A stretch of 64,000 bases of DNA from Pseudomonas sp. PB120. Lineage in GTDB: Bacteria; Pseudomonadota; Gammaproteobacteria; Pseudomonadales; Pseudomonadaceae. The stretch lies in contig NZ_RWIN01000083.1 in the NCBI RefSeq assembly GCF_009761815.1, positions 1-64,000 on the forward strand. Reading direction: 5' to 3'. A program made the translations under genes and the position numbers. Below are positions 21,911 to 30,049 of this stretch, in pieces (position 1 is the stretch's first letter; every line of letters starts with the position of its first letter). A model generated the notes under the pieces. The model worked only from the letters and a program-made list of their open reading frames with translations, searched no databases and was not told the origin of the DNA.

Positions 21911-23008
21911 ATGATCAAAACGCCGTACTACCTCATCGACAAACAAAAGCTGCTGGTGAACCTGCAGAAGATTGCCTATGTGCGCGAACAGTCCGGGGCC
22001 AAGGCCCTGCTGGCGCTCAAGTGCTTCGCCACCTGGTCGGTGTTCGATCTGATGGAGCAATACATGGACGGCACCACGTCGTCTTCGCTCTACGAGCTCA
22101 AGCTCGGTCGACAAAAATTCGCGGGCGAGACCCACGCCTACAGCGTGGCCTGGGCCGATGACGAAATCGAGGAGATGCTCGAGAACTGCGACAAGATCAT
22201 CTTCAACTCCATTGGTCAGTTGCAGCGCTTTGCCGAAGCCTCCACCGGCAAGGTTCGCGGTCTGCGGGTCAACCCGCAAGTCAGCAGCTCGGATTACCTG
22301 CTGGCAGATCCGGCGCGGCCCTTCAGCCGCCTGGGCGAGTGGGACCCGGTGAAGATCGAGCAAGTGATCGAGCACATCTCCGGTTTCATGTTCCACAACA
22401 ACTGCGAGAACGGCGACTTCAGCCTGTTCGACCAGATGCTGTGCACCATCGAAGAGCGCTTCGGCCATCTGCTGCATAAGGTCGAGTGGGTCAGCCTCGG
22501 TGGCGGCATTCATTTCACCGGCGAAGGTTATGCGCTGGATGAGTTCTGCGCGCGTCTCAAGGCGTTCTCGCAGAAGTACGGCGTGCAGGTCTACCTGGAA
22601 CCGGGCGAAGCCGCGATCACGCAGAGTGCATCGCTGGAAGTCACCGTGCTCGACACCCTCTACAACGGCAAGCACCTGGCGGTCGTGGACAGTTCCATCG
22701 AAGCGCACATGCTCGATCTGCTGATCTATCGCCTGAACGCCAAACTGGCGCCGAGCGAGGGCGAACACACCTTCATGGTGTGCGGCAAATCCTGCCTGGC
22801 CGGGGACATTTTCGGTGAGTATCAATTCGCCAAGCCATTGGCCATCGGCGACCGCCTGTCGTTCGTTGATGCAGCGGGTTACACAATGGTCAAGAAAAAC
22901 TGGTTCAACGGCCTCAAAATGCCGTCCATCGTAGTGAAACAACTCGACGGTACAGTCGAGGTGGTTCGAGAGTTTGGTTACGACGACTACATGTCCAGCC
23001 TTTCGTAA
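21911..23008 (+). CDS. nspC: Carboxynorspermidine decarboxylase
   Basis: A 365-residue fold III PLP decarboxylase. It decarboxylates carboxynorspermidine or carboxyspermidine. The PLP lysine is K37 (LLALKCFA), glycine-rich SLGGGIHFTGE binds phosphate, and VCGKSCLAGD carries the C-terminal active-site cysteine. The start is the ATG at 21911 giving MIKTPYYLID, the common NspC beginning; an upstream ATG at 21869 would add 14 residues. The carboxynorspermidine dehydrogenase gene follows 27 bp later on the same strand. This route makes polyamines without S-adenosylmethioninamine. Confidence 0.9.
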   Translation: MIKTPYYLIDKQKLLVNLQKIAYVREQSGAKALLALKCFATWSVFDLMEQYMDGTTSSSLYELKLGRQKFAGETHAYSVAWADDEIEEMLENCDKIIFNSIGQLQRFAEASTGKVRGLRVNPQVSSSDYLLADPARPFSRLGEWDPVKIEQVIEHISGFMFHNNCENGDFSLFDQMLCTIEERFGHLLHKVEWVSLGGGIHFTGEGYALDEFCARLKAFSQKYGVQVYLEPGEAAITQSASLEVTVLDTLYNGKHLAVVDSSIEAHMLDLLIYRLNAKLAPSEGEHTFMVCGKSCLAGDIFGEYQFAKPLAIGDRLSFVDAAGYTMVKKNWFNGLKMPSIVVKQLDGTVEVVREFGYDDYMSSLS

Positions 23009-23035
23009 GCTGGCAGAGAAGGAGAGAGAGAAAAA

Positions 23036-24271
23036 TTGAAGAAGAACGTGCTTATCATTGGTGCAGGAGGTGTCGCCAAGGTGGTGGCCCACAAGTGCGC
23101 GCAGCATAACGATGAACTCGGTCGTATTGCTATCGCGTCGCGCAACATCTCCAAGTGCCAGGCCATCATCGACAGCGTCAAGGCCAAGGGCAGCCTCAAA
23201 GTGCCCGCCGAAATCCAGGCCTATTCGCTGAACGCCCTGGATGTCGAAGCGACCAAGACGCTGATCCGCGAAACCGGATCGCAGATCGTCATCAACGTCG
23301 GTTCCGCGTTCCTTAACATGTCGGTGCTGCGTGCCTGCATCGATACCGGCGTGGCTTACCTCGACACCGCCATTCACGAAGAGCCGGGCAAAGTCTGCGA
23401 GACGCCGCCGTGGTATGGCAACTACGAGTGGAACCACCTCGAAGAGTGCAAAGAGAAGAACATCACCGCCATTCTCGGCGTGGGCTTCGACCCGGGTGTG
23501 GTCAACGCCTATGCGGCACTGGCGCAACAACAGTATTTCGACCGCATTGATTCGATCGACATTCTCGACGTCAATGCCGGCTCTCATGGCAAATATTTCG
23601 CCACCAATTTCGACCCGGAAATCAATTTCCGCGAGTTCACCGGACAGGTGTGGAGCTGGCAGAACAGTCAGTGGAACAGCAACACCATGTTCGAAGTCAA
23701 ACGCACCGACGACCTGCCGGTTGTCGGTTCGCAGAACCTGTACCTGACCGGCCACGACGAAGTGCACTCGCTGTCGAAGAACCTCGACGTGCCCAACGTG
23801 CGTTTCTGGATGAGCTTCGGCGAGCACTACATCAATGTGTTCACCGTCCTGCGCAACCTCGGCCTGCTCTCCGAGAAGCCGGTCAAGACCGCTGAAGGCC
23901 TGGAAGTCGTGCCATTGAAAGTGGTCAAGGCCGTGCTGCCGGATCCGAGCTCGCTGGCGCCTGGCTACACCGGCAAGACCTGCATCGGTGACCTGGTCAA
24001 GGGCACCAAGGATGGCCAGCCGCGCGAAATGTTCATCTACAACGTGGCGGACCATGAAGACGCCTACGCCGAAACCGACAGCCAGGGCATTTCCTACACT
24101 GCGGGCGTGCCGCCCGTCGCCGCCGCCTTGCTGGTCGCCCGTGGCGAGTGGGACGTGCAGCGCATGGCCAACGTCGAGGAGCTGCCAGCCGAGCCGTTCC
24201 TCAAGGCGCTGGACGTGATGGGCCTGCCGACCCGCATCAAGGATGAAAACGGAGACCGTCCCTGGAACTGA
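23036..24271 (+). CDS. Carboxynorspermidine/saccharopine dehydrogenase family protein
   Basis: A 411-residue NADP-dependent reductase of the saccharopine dehydrogenase family. An N-terminal Rossmann fold begins VLIIGAGGVAKVVAHKCA. The start is TTG at 23036 with GGAGAG about 10 bases upstream. Its pairing with nspC marks it as the carboxynorspermidine dehydrogenase (CANSDH) that reductively condenses aspartate semialdehyde with a diamine. The gene order decarboxylase then dehydrogenase is fixed here by a 27-bp gap. A terminator hairpin follows. Confidence 0.88.
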   Translation: MKKNVLIIGAGGVAKVVAHKCAQHNDELGRIAIASRNISKCQAIIDSVKAKGSLKVPAEIQAYSLNALDVEATKTLIRETGSQIVINVGSAFLNMSVLRACIDTGVAYLDTAIHEEPGKVCETPPWYGNYEWNHLEECKEKNITAILGVGFDPGVVNAYAALAQQQYFDRIDSIDILDVNAGSHGKYFATNFDPEINFREFTGQVWSWQNSQWNSNTMFEVKRTDDLPVVGSQNLYLTGHDEVHSLSKNLDVPNVRFWMSFGEHYINVFTVLRNLGLLSEKPVKTAEGLEVVPLKVVKAVLPDPSSLAPGYTGKTCIGDLVKGTKDGQPREMFIYNVADHEDAYAETDSQGISYTAGVPPVAAALLVARGEWDVQRMANVEELPAEPFLKALDVMGLPTRIKDENGDRPWN

Positions 24272-24323
24272 AACGCCTGAGGTTTGCACAACCCAGGTGA
24301 ATTTCGTTTCACGCTCGGTACGC

Positions 24324-24352
24324 AAAAACGCCGCTCATTGAGCGGCGTTTTT
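24324..24352. terminator. Bidirectional rho-independent terminator
   Basis: A perfect stem AAAAACGCCGCTC/GAGCGGCGTTTTT with an ATT-type loop lies after the dehydrogenase gene. T runs are on both strands, so it can also stop the convergent ClpP-like transcript. Confidence 0.9.
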
Positions 24353-24388
24353 GTGTGTGCGTACCGGGCTGGCATCGATTGAGATCAA

Positions 24389-24946
24389 TCACCCACCACT
24401 GACCTTCCAGTGTTTGACGTCATCGGCAAACACCATCTGCTTCATCTCGTGAGCAATCCCGTAGGCCAGCGACTCATGGGCGGCGATGACTTTTTCCTCG
24501 GCCGACAGGCAATGAAAAATATCGAGTTTGGTCGCGGCGTCAGCGGTTTCGAGGGTGAAGATCTGCACGTAGCGCGCCAGATCGTTATCGAGGCTGGACA
24601 GGTATTCCCGAAGTCGTTGGTGGTCGACGGATTTCTGGCTGAAATACCAGTTCATCGGATGAATCAAAAACCGGGCATGCGGCGACGTAATCCGCCGGTT
24701 GGCCGCCAGGAACATGATGATGCCCATCGATTCGATGTTGCCGGCGTTGATCGCGCACAGCGGTACCGGCAATGACTTCAGGAAGGTGTAGAGCGTGAAG
24801 CCAAAGTTGGTGCTGCCGCCACAGGTGGACAGATTCAGCAGCAGGGATGTGGCGCCCTGATCAATGGCTTCCAGGCAGCAATCCCTGAAGCGCTCAGTCG
24901 TTGCCTGATCGATCTGGCAGTGAAAGTGCACGATGTGTTCTGTCAT
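24389..24946 (-). CDS. Stand-alone ClpP-like serine protease
   Basis: A 185-residue ClpP/crotonase-fold protein. The nucleophile Ser is in GNIESMGII, where ClpP has the ASMG motif, and the His is in RFLIHPMNW, where ClpP has the VMIHQP block. The oxyanion loop looks like STCGGSTNFG. An Asp in the helix after SSLDND may complete the triad. It is shorter than housekeeping ClpP, lacks a Clp ATPase neighbour and is monocistronic. It may degrade or process a specific peptide, or act as a non-ATPase protease. It is unlikely to be the main ClpP. Confidence 0.8.
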   Translation of the reverse strand: MTEHIVHFHCQIDQATTERFRDCCLEAIDQGATSLLLNLSTCGGSTNFGFTLYTFLKSLPVPLCAINAGNIESMGIIMFLAANRRITSPHARFLIHPMNWYFSQKSVDHQRLREYLSSLDNDLARYVQIFTLETADAATKLDIFHCLSAEEKVIAAHESLAYGIAHEMKQMVFADDVKHWKVSGG

Positions 24947-25209
24947 TCACTGACCTCCTGGGATGAAGGCGGGAGGGTGGTCTTCGAATCATTCAGTCTA
25001 GTAAATATCGGCGTTCGGCTTTGAGAATCCGGCGTACGGTGCCCTTTCCGGACGGGCATGCCGTCAGTCGACCGAGCCGGTTTTTTTTGGAACCAAATTC
25101 CCCGATCCGCTCGTCGCGAGCTCTGTATTTCCGTTCAAACTTTCAATTTTCGGCGTCCTCCGAATTATACGGGCCAGTGCTCGGACTAACGACGTAGAGG
25201 TGAATTGAA

Positions 25210-25629
25210 ATGGCTAATACAGGAAACAATAACCCAGGCAATGACCGGGACAAGGCTTCGCAAGCCGGCAACAAAGGCACCGAAGCTACGAGTGGCAATC
25301 ATGCCAACGATCCACAGCGGGCGTCGGGAGCAGGCCAAAAAGGTGGCCAGGCTTCGGGCGGACAGCAATCACGCGATGCCGACCGCATGTCCGGAGGCGG
25401 GCAGGGTACAAATCGCGGCGGCGAATTTACCGATGATAAAGATGACATGACCAAACCAGGCCAGAAAGGCGGCCAGGCGTCGGGCGCACAACGGCCAAAT
25501 CAGGCCGATAAATCAACTGGCGGTGGCCAGGGAAGCGCGCGCGGCGGTCAGTTCGCCGACAAGGACAAAATGTCGGACATGGGCCGCAAAGATGATGATC
25601 AGAGTGGCGGCGGAGGACGCAAATCCTGA
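25210..25629 (+). CDS. KGG-repeat general stress protein (disordered)
   Basis: A 139-residue hydrophilic protein of Gly, Gln, Asp, Lys and Asn. It contains repeated QKGGQASG-type stress motifs (twice, near residues 43 and 87) and GGGQG-RGG segments, typical of GsiB/KGG-domain stress proteins. No fold is expected. GAGGTG lies about 10 bases before the ATG. It is probably desiccation- or starvation-induced and acts as a cytoplasmic protectant. The upstream gap 24947-25209 likely holds its promoter, possibly for a stress sigma factor; I could not assign a box. Confidence 0.85.
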   Translation: MANTGNNNPGNDRDKASQAGNKGTEATSGNHANDPQRASGAGQKGGQASGGQQSRDADRMSGGGQGTNRGGEFTDDKDDMTKPGQKGGQASGAQRPNQADKSTGGGQGSARGGQFADKDKMSDMGRKDDDQSGGGGRKS

Positions 25630-25648
25630 TGCGGCGTGATCCATTTCA

Positions 25649-25669
25649 GGCCCCGATTCTTCGGGGCCT
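25649..25669 (+). terminator. Hairpin after the KGG stress gene
   Basis: AGGCCCCGA and its complement TCGGGGCCT form a 9-bp stem around a short TTC-type loop. It lies 20 bases after the stop codon. The following T run is weak. Confidence 0.7.
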
Positions 25670-25817
25670 GATTCAATCTGCGGGTTGATGCCCAAGGCAA
25701 ATCTGACAACCCTGCACCTCTCAACTACGCTGCGATACGTACTGGTTCATGGAGATGACAGGCATGGAACGTCATCTGCATCGCCGGCCTGATCCATGCG
25801 GCGTGAGGGGTTGAACG

Positions 25818-27431
25818 ATGCGAAAAAGGTCGCTAGCACTGGGGATTGCGAGCGTTTTTTTAGTACTGTGGTCTGTTTTTTCCTGGGCGGTGGACGCACC
25901 CAGCGCCAAAGACAATCCCGCCGAACTGAAAGTGGCCAATCGCAGCATCATGGTCTTTCGTGCGACCTTGCTGGGGGAATCGCCGGAGTCGAGGGTCAAG
26001 CGGGCCAGAACCGTTATCAATGAAGTGCTGGATGAGTCTGAAGACTCGTCCGTCAACGTCGCGCCGATCGAGCAGAGTTATCTGGTGATGCTAGGCGCGA
26101 AGCGCGCCTTTATCGTTTCCCCGGACGACGTCGATACCGTCGAATACGCATCGGCCCAGCAGGCCGCCGAAGGGGCCGCTCAGAAGTTGCGTCAGGTCGT
26201 CACCGAAACCCAGGAAGCCCGCACCCTGCACTTGATGCTCAAGGCTGGCGCAGCCGCTGCACTCGCGACCGTCATCTACGTCGCCTTGTTGTGGGGCATG
26301 GCGTATCTGCGGTTGAAACTGGACAAGCGGCTCCCGGAGTTGATGCATCGGCACAGTCAGTCACTTAAGGTCGGGAGCGCGCAACTGATCGATGCCGGCT
26401 CCTTGTATCTGTTGGTCAGTCGGGCGTTCGCGCTGGTGCGCTGGAGCGTCGTGTTGCTGCTGACCTACGAGTGGCTGGGCTTCGTCCTTTCGCGCTTTCC
26501 CTACACCCGGCCCTGGGGTGAAAGCCTTAACAATTACTTGCTGGATGTCGCCCGTTATCTGCTCGAAGGCATTGTCGGTGCGATTCCGGGCTTGGGCGTT
26601 GCCGTCGCGATTTTCTTTATCGCCCGTGGCATGACCGCGTTCAGCCGGCGTGTCCTGCGGCGCCTGGCAGCGCCGGGCACTTTCAGTTGGCTGAATTATG
26701 AAACCCTGCAACCCACGACGCGCCTGACATCATTGGCGATCTGGCTGTTCGCGTTAGCGATGGCTTATCCGTATTTGCCCGGTGCGGGTACCGATGCCTT
26801 CAAAGGGTTGACGGTGCTGATCGGCTTGATGATTTCGCTCGGGGCCAGCAGCGTGGTCGGGCAGGCGGCCGCTGGTCTGATTCTCACCTACACCCGGACG
26901 TTGCGACCGGGGGAGTTCGTGCGCATTGGCGAATACGAAGGCACGGTCACGGAACTGGGCATGTTCACCACCAGCATCCGCACCGGGTTGGGCGAGGTGT
27001 TGACGCTCCCCAATTCGATGATCACCAACACCGTGACCAAGAATTACTCGCGCACGGTGCAAGGTGCCGGCTACGTCGTCGACACCGTCGTGACCATCGG
27101 CTACGACACGCCTTGGCGGCAAGTCGAAGCGATGTTGCTGGAGGCCGCCAAACGGACCGCCGGGATTCTTGAAGACCCACCGCCACAGGTTTTCCAGACC
27201 GCACTGTCGGACTTTTACCCGGAGTACCGCTTGGTGGCCCAAGCCATTCCCAGCCAGCCTCGCCCGCGTGCGGTGTTGCTCAGTGTGCTGCACGGCAATG
27301 TCCAGGACGTGTTCAACGAGTACGGCGTGCAGATCATGTCGCCGCACTATTTCGACGACCCGCAACAGGAGAAGTGGGTGCCCAGGGAGAAGTGGTTTGC
27401 GGCACCGGCGGATGAAACGAAGGAACCCTGA
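25818..27431 (+). CDS. MscS-family mechanosensitive channel
   Basis: A 537-residue protein with an N-terminal signal-like segment (about residues 3-23), a periplasmic region, several membrane helices, then the MscS core. The pore helix is near SLGASSVVGQAAAGLILTYT (about 345-365), and the beta domain begins GEFVRIGEYEGTVTELGMFT. It opens in the inner membrane on hypo-osmotic shock. At 537 residues it is larger than E. coli MscS (286) because of the N-terminal region. The stop codon overlaps a hairpin. Confidence 0.9.
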   Translation: MRKRSLALGIASVFLVLWSVFSWAVDAPSAKDNPAELKVANRSIMVFRATLLGESPESRVKRARTVINEVLDESEDSSVNVAPIEQSYLVMLGAKRAFIVSPDDVDTVEYASAQQAAEGAAQKLRQVVTETQEARTLHLMLKAGAAAALATVIYVALLWGMAYLRLKLDKRLPELMHRHSQSLKVGSAQLIDAGSLYLLVSRAFALVRWSVVLLLTYEWLGFVLSRFPYTRPWGESLNNYLLDVARYLLEGIVGAIPGLGVAVAIFFIARGMTAFSRRVLRRLAAPGTFSWLNYETLQPTTRLTSLAIWLFALAMAYPYLPGAGTDAFKGLTVLIGLMISLGASSVVGQAAAGLILTYTRTLRPGEFVRIGEYEGTVTELGMFTTSIRTGLGEVLTLPNSMITNTVTKNYSRTVQGAGYVVDTVVTIGYDTPWRQVEAMLLEAAKRTAGILEDPPPQVFQTALSDFYPEYRLVAQAIPSQPRPRAVLLSVLHGNVQDVFNEYGVQIMSPHYFDDPQQEKWVPREKWFAAPADETKEP

Positions 27432-27449
27432 AGGGCAATGCCTTCAGGG
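27426..27449 (+). terminator. Hairpin overlapping the MscS stop
   Basis: CCCTGAAGG (27426-27434) and CCTTCAGGG (27441-27449) form a 9-bp perfect stem with loop GCAATG. The T run behind it is weak. It separates the channel gene from the convergent small gene. Confidence 0.65.
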
Positions 27450-27493
27450 CTCTGTCTTGCGCTAAACAGCAGGAGAGCGCTGAGTTCAGACCG

Positions 27494-27856
27494 TCACGGT
27501 GATTTGCGCGCTCGTGCCTTCTGGATCATCAGATCCAGCTCAGCGATCATTTCGTCGACATCGATCTCGTGCCATTTATCTGCGCAATCCGTCGCAATAA
27601 TCATCTCTGCAAACGCCGGGCTGCACGCTTGGTCGTCATGGCGATGTTCTTCGTCAAACGAGGTAAACACCCAGACCCCCGTGATGTCCTGGCCGGCGAG
27701 CCGTCCGCGATCTTGAAGCGAAAGCAACGCGGAAAAATAGTGGCTGTCACGAAGACCGGGATGCGCCGACATCACCTCTCGGCGCAGTGCCCCGGAGGCA
27801 ATGCCGCCCTTGGCGAGTCGCAGGATAAAATTGTCCAATTCCGTCATATCGTCCAT
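27494..27856 (-). CDS. Small protein with a winged-helix-like N-terminus, unknown function
   Basis: A 120-residue protein of a family I do not recognise. The start is set at the ATG at 27856 (MDDMTELDNF); an earlier ATG at 27877 would add seven residues. The N-terminal half (about 1-60) reads like a winged helix: FILRLAKGG, then SGALRREVMSAHPGLR, then a hydrophobic DSHYFSALLSLQDRG and a wing-like GVWVFTSF. The C-terminal half is acidic, with WHEIDVDEMIAELDLMI. It lies 50 bp downstream of the next minus-strand gene, probably in one transcript, so it may be a DNA-binding partner. Confidence 0.55.
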   Translation of the reverse strand: MDDMTELDNFILRLAKGGIASGALRREVMSAHPGLRDSHYFSALLSLQDRGRLAGQDITGVWVFTSFDEEHRHDDQACSPAFAEMIIATDCADKWHEIDVDEMIAELDLMIQKARARKSP

Positions 27857-27906
27857 GGGGACCTCACTGCCAGTCAATCATGCGTTTACGGTAATCAGGC
27901 CGGGGT

Positions 27907-28779
27907 TCAGAGGCTTTGCGCGCCGAGGTCGTAGCCTCGCATGAACAGGCTGTTCTCGATGGCCAGGCGAATGTCCTCAGACTGCTCGATGTTGCGGAAC
28001 GGGGTATCGAGCGTAAGAGCACGTTCCGCGACCTGGTTCAGTACGTGGCTGGCGCGCAGGTTCCAACGCGCATGGTGGGCGCCGGAACGCAGCCGTTTGA
28101 AGTGCAGGGTGCCTGTGCTCGGGTTGCGGCGCTTGGGGGCTACGGCATTCTTGCCTTCCTTTGCGGCAGCCCAAGGAAAGCACAACGCATCGGGTACTTT
28201 CGTCAGGGCGTTTGCCTTGCAGTATTGAACGACCAGCGCCCCAAGACCCGCCGCGACTCGGCTGTCATAGATGCAGATGCCGGGGCACAGCAGGGCGTAT
28301 ACCTTGGTCATCCCAGAGTTGAAGCGCAACGCCTTGGATTGCAGGACCGGCGAGTGTTCGTCGCCCGTCATCAGCGCCGATCGTACGGTCTGAATCGTGC
28401 GGCCCAGGCCCTGTTCGTTGGCCTTGAGCCAGTCCACGTTGCGAGCCGTCACGCCGCCCCAGGCCATGACGTCGATGGCCGCTTGCAATACAAGCGCGTC
28501 ATCATGGCCGGCGGCGATGATATCCTCGCGCAGTGCACCGAGAGCGCTGGCGTTGGCCGCGGAAGACATGCCGGATGTGTACCCCAGGCGCTCGTTGCCG
28601 GGGAAGTTCCAACGGTAGGACTCATAGGCACCAAACAGGCTGTCGCACGACCACTTGGCGGCGTTACGGCGATCAATGTATTCGTGCTTGAACAGCGTCT
28701 TGGAATCAAGCTCTGCAGCCAGCCAAGTGATGAAGCCAGTGACGTGGGGAAGCGTTGCATAGGCCTGTTGGGTCTTCAT
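27907..28779 (-). CDS. Protein of unknown function with possible OGG-like DNA glycosylase fold
   Basis: A 290-residue protein I cannot place firmly. The segment MTKVYALLCPGICIYDSRVAAGLGALV (about 158-184) has the TKVYAL...IYDSRVAAGL pattern I associate with bacterial OGG-like proteins of the HhH-GPD superfamily. A basic stretch KRLRSGAHHARWN (about 228-240) could bind nucleic acid. The N-terminus is helical. It is divergent from a WYL regulator with an inverted repeat covering its ribosome site (GGAG lies about 6 bases before the ATG). The glycosylase idea is an inference; a nuclease-like or structural defence role is possible. Confidence 0.5.
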   Translation of the reverse strand: MKTQQAYATLPHVTGFITWLAAELDSKTLFKHEYIDRRNAAKWSCDSLFGAYESYRWNFPGNERLGYTSGMSSAANASALGALREDIIAAGHDDALVLQAAIDVMAWGGVTARNVDWLKANEQGLGRTIQTVRSALMTGDEHSPVLQSKALRFNSGMTKVYALLCPGICIYDSRVAAGLGALVVQYCKANALTKVPDALCFPWAAAKEGKNAVAPKRRNPSTGTLHFKRLRSGAHHARWNLRASHVLNQVAERALTLDTPFRNIEQSEDIRLAIENSLFMRGYDLGAQSL

Positions 28780-28787
28780 TTGATGCT

Positions 28788-28847
28788 CCAGTGGGTTGGC
28801 GATATCAGCGCAGGATTGCGTGCCAACGGAGAAAGGTTACCCACTGG
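28788..28847. promoter_or_regulatory. 9-bp inverted repeat between divergent genes, likely operator
   Basis: CCAGTGGGT at 28788-28796 and its exact complement ACCCACTGG at 28839-28847 lie in the 112-bp gap between the OGG-like gene (start 28779) and the WYL gene (start 28892). The left copy overlaps the GGAG ribosome site of the minus-strand gene. The right copy is 45 bp before the WYL start. The pattern fits a dimeric WYL regulator binding site. Confidence 0.55.
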
Positions 28848-28891
28848 TAGGGCCACATTTTGTCCTCATTTTTAATGGAAAGGAGTTTTCT

Positions 28892-29989
28892 TTGGCCGGG
28901 TCGAAATACACTGCTCCAGACCGGGAGCGCCGTCGGGCAGCCCTGCGCAAATTGCTTCAGGGCGCAACCGGTGCGCAGAAGACTGAAGCGTTACACAGCG
29001 CCCTGGAGAGCCAGTTCGGCCCCTATTCGATCCGAACGACACGCCGCGACCTCGTCGCCATGGCGGGTCGGCCCGAATGGGTGAAACCGGTACCCAAGAA
29101 TCCAAATGCGAAGTCGTTGTTGTGGGCCGTGGGGCGAGGGAGTGTTGATTTGACCTTGTCTCCCATGGAGTGCATGACGCTCACCGCCATCTTCCAGCAC
29201 GCGGATCGGTTCGGCTTTCGTTCCGACACCGAGGACCTCGCGAAGCTCAGAGCCTATGCATCGACGGAAGTAGGGAAGAAGGCCCGTCGCGACCTGGTTG
29301 CAGAAGGCCGCATCACTACCGGGACCCGGTTCACTGTTCTCAAGCCGGGTGAGTACAAGGAAGAACACCTGAGGGTCATTCAGGAGGCGCTGCTCGATGG
29401 CACCCTCAGCCTTGATGTCGTCTATCGGCCCCGGGATGCGGGTGCCGCTGAAACGTGCTGGTATCGGTTGAAGCCGCTTGCACTGTCGTATCAGGACTCG
29501 AACATCTACCTCACTGCGCTGGTTCACCAGGAACAGTGGCCCGAGGGGCTCGAACCAACGGCCGATGCACCCCGTGGCAAGTACAGCAGCAATGGTCCGG
29601 GGAAAACGTGCGCGCTCATGCTTCACCGGATGACGGAGGTTAAGACCTATTGGCAGGACATTCCTGAGTTGAACGCGCACGATGTTCGTTCCGTGGAGGT
29701 TCAAAAGGATCTCATGACGATCCACAGCGATGGGCCAATCGAAATCGAACTTACGTTGAGCGATAACTTGCACAATCGCTTGAGCGAAAACCCGTTGGCG
29801 GAGGGGCAAGTGATGGTCCCGAGTGCGAAGGGGTGGAGGCTCACGTGTCAGATTGCTGATACGCAGGGGCTGCGTTTGTTCCTGCTGAGCAATGCCGCAG
29901 ATATCCAGGTTGTCAACCCGCGCCATCTTAGGGATCACGTTCGCAGTGTCTTGAAGCAAGCGCTGGAAATCTATGACAGTGAGTTGTGA
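28892..29989 (+). CDS. WYL-domain transcriptional regulator (BrxR/CapW-like)
   Basis: A 365-residue protein. I start it at TTG 28892 because AAAGGAG lies 6 bases upstream; an ATG at 28796 has no such site. The N-terminal region (about 1-60) has a basic helical segment (KYTAPDRERRRAALRKLL) and a HTH-like QKTEALHSALE...TTRRDLVAM. The middle (about 170-250) is a WYL domain with WYRLKPLALSYQDSNIYLTAL, including the RLKPLALSYQ core. The C-terminal part (about 285-360) resembles the WCX ligand domain. BrxR and CapW are WYL repressors of phage-defence loci. Confidence 0.72.
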   Translation: MAGSKYTAPDRERRRAALRKLLQGATGAQKTEALHSALESQFGPYSIRTTRRDLVAMAGRPEWVKPVPKNPNAKSLLWAVGRGSVDLTLSPMECMTLTAIFQHADRFGFRSDTEDLAKLRAYASTEVGKKARRDLVAEGRITTGTRFTVLKPGEYKEEHLRVIQEALLDGTLSLDVVYRPRDAGAAETCWYRLKPLALSYQDSNIYLTALVHQEQWPEGLEPTADAPRGKYSSNGPGKTCALMLHRMTEVKTYWQDIPELNAHDVRSVEVQKDLMTIHSDGPIEIELTLSDNLHNRLSENPLAEGQVMVPSAKGWRLTCQIADTQGLRLFLLSNAADIQVVNPRHLRDHVRSVLKQALEIYDSEL

Positions 29990-30011
29990 TCCCGATGAGG
30001 AACGGTATAGT
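29984..30011 (+). promoter_or_regulatory. Candidate sigma-70 promoter for the unknown gene at 30050
   Basis: TTGTGA (29984-29989) and TATAGT (30006-30011) are separated by 16 bp and overlap the end of the WYL gene. The predicted start of transcription is about 30018, some 30 bases before the next ATG. Confidence 0.5.
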
Positions 30012-30049
30012 CCCCGGCCTTGATCATCCTCACACCCAAGGACCAGGTG

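Noticed and set aside
21827..24325. Very long open frame (over 800 codons) on the minus strand opposite nspC and the dehydrogenase
   Set aside because: Its sequence has no recognisable domain and it is the antisense shadow of two well supported genes in GC-rich DNA.
28796..28891. Earlier ATG start of the WYL protein at 28796
   Set aside because: It has no ribosome site, lies over the inverted repeat, and adds residues without family character. The TTG at 28892 follows AAAGGAG at good spacing.
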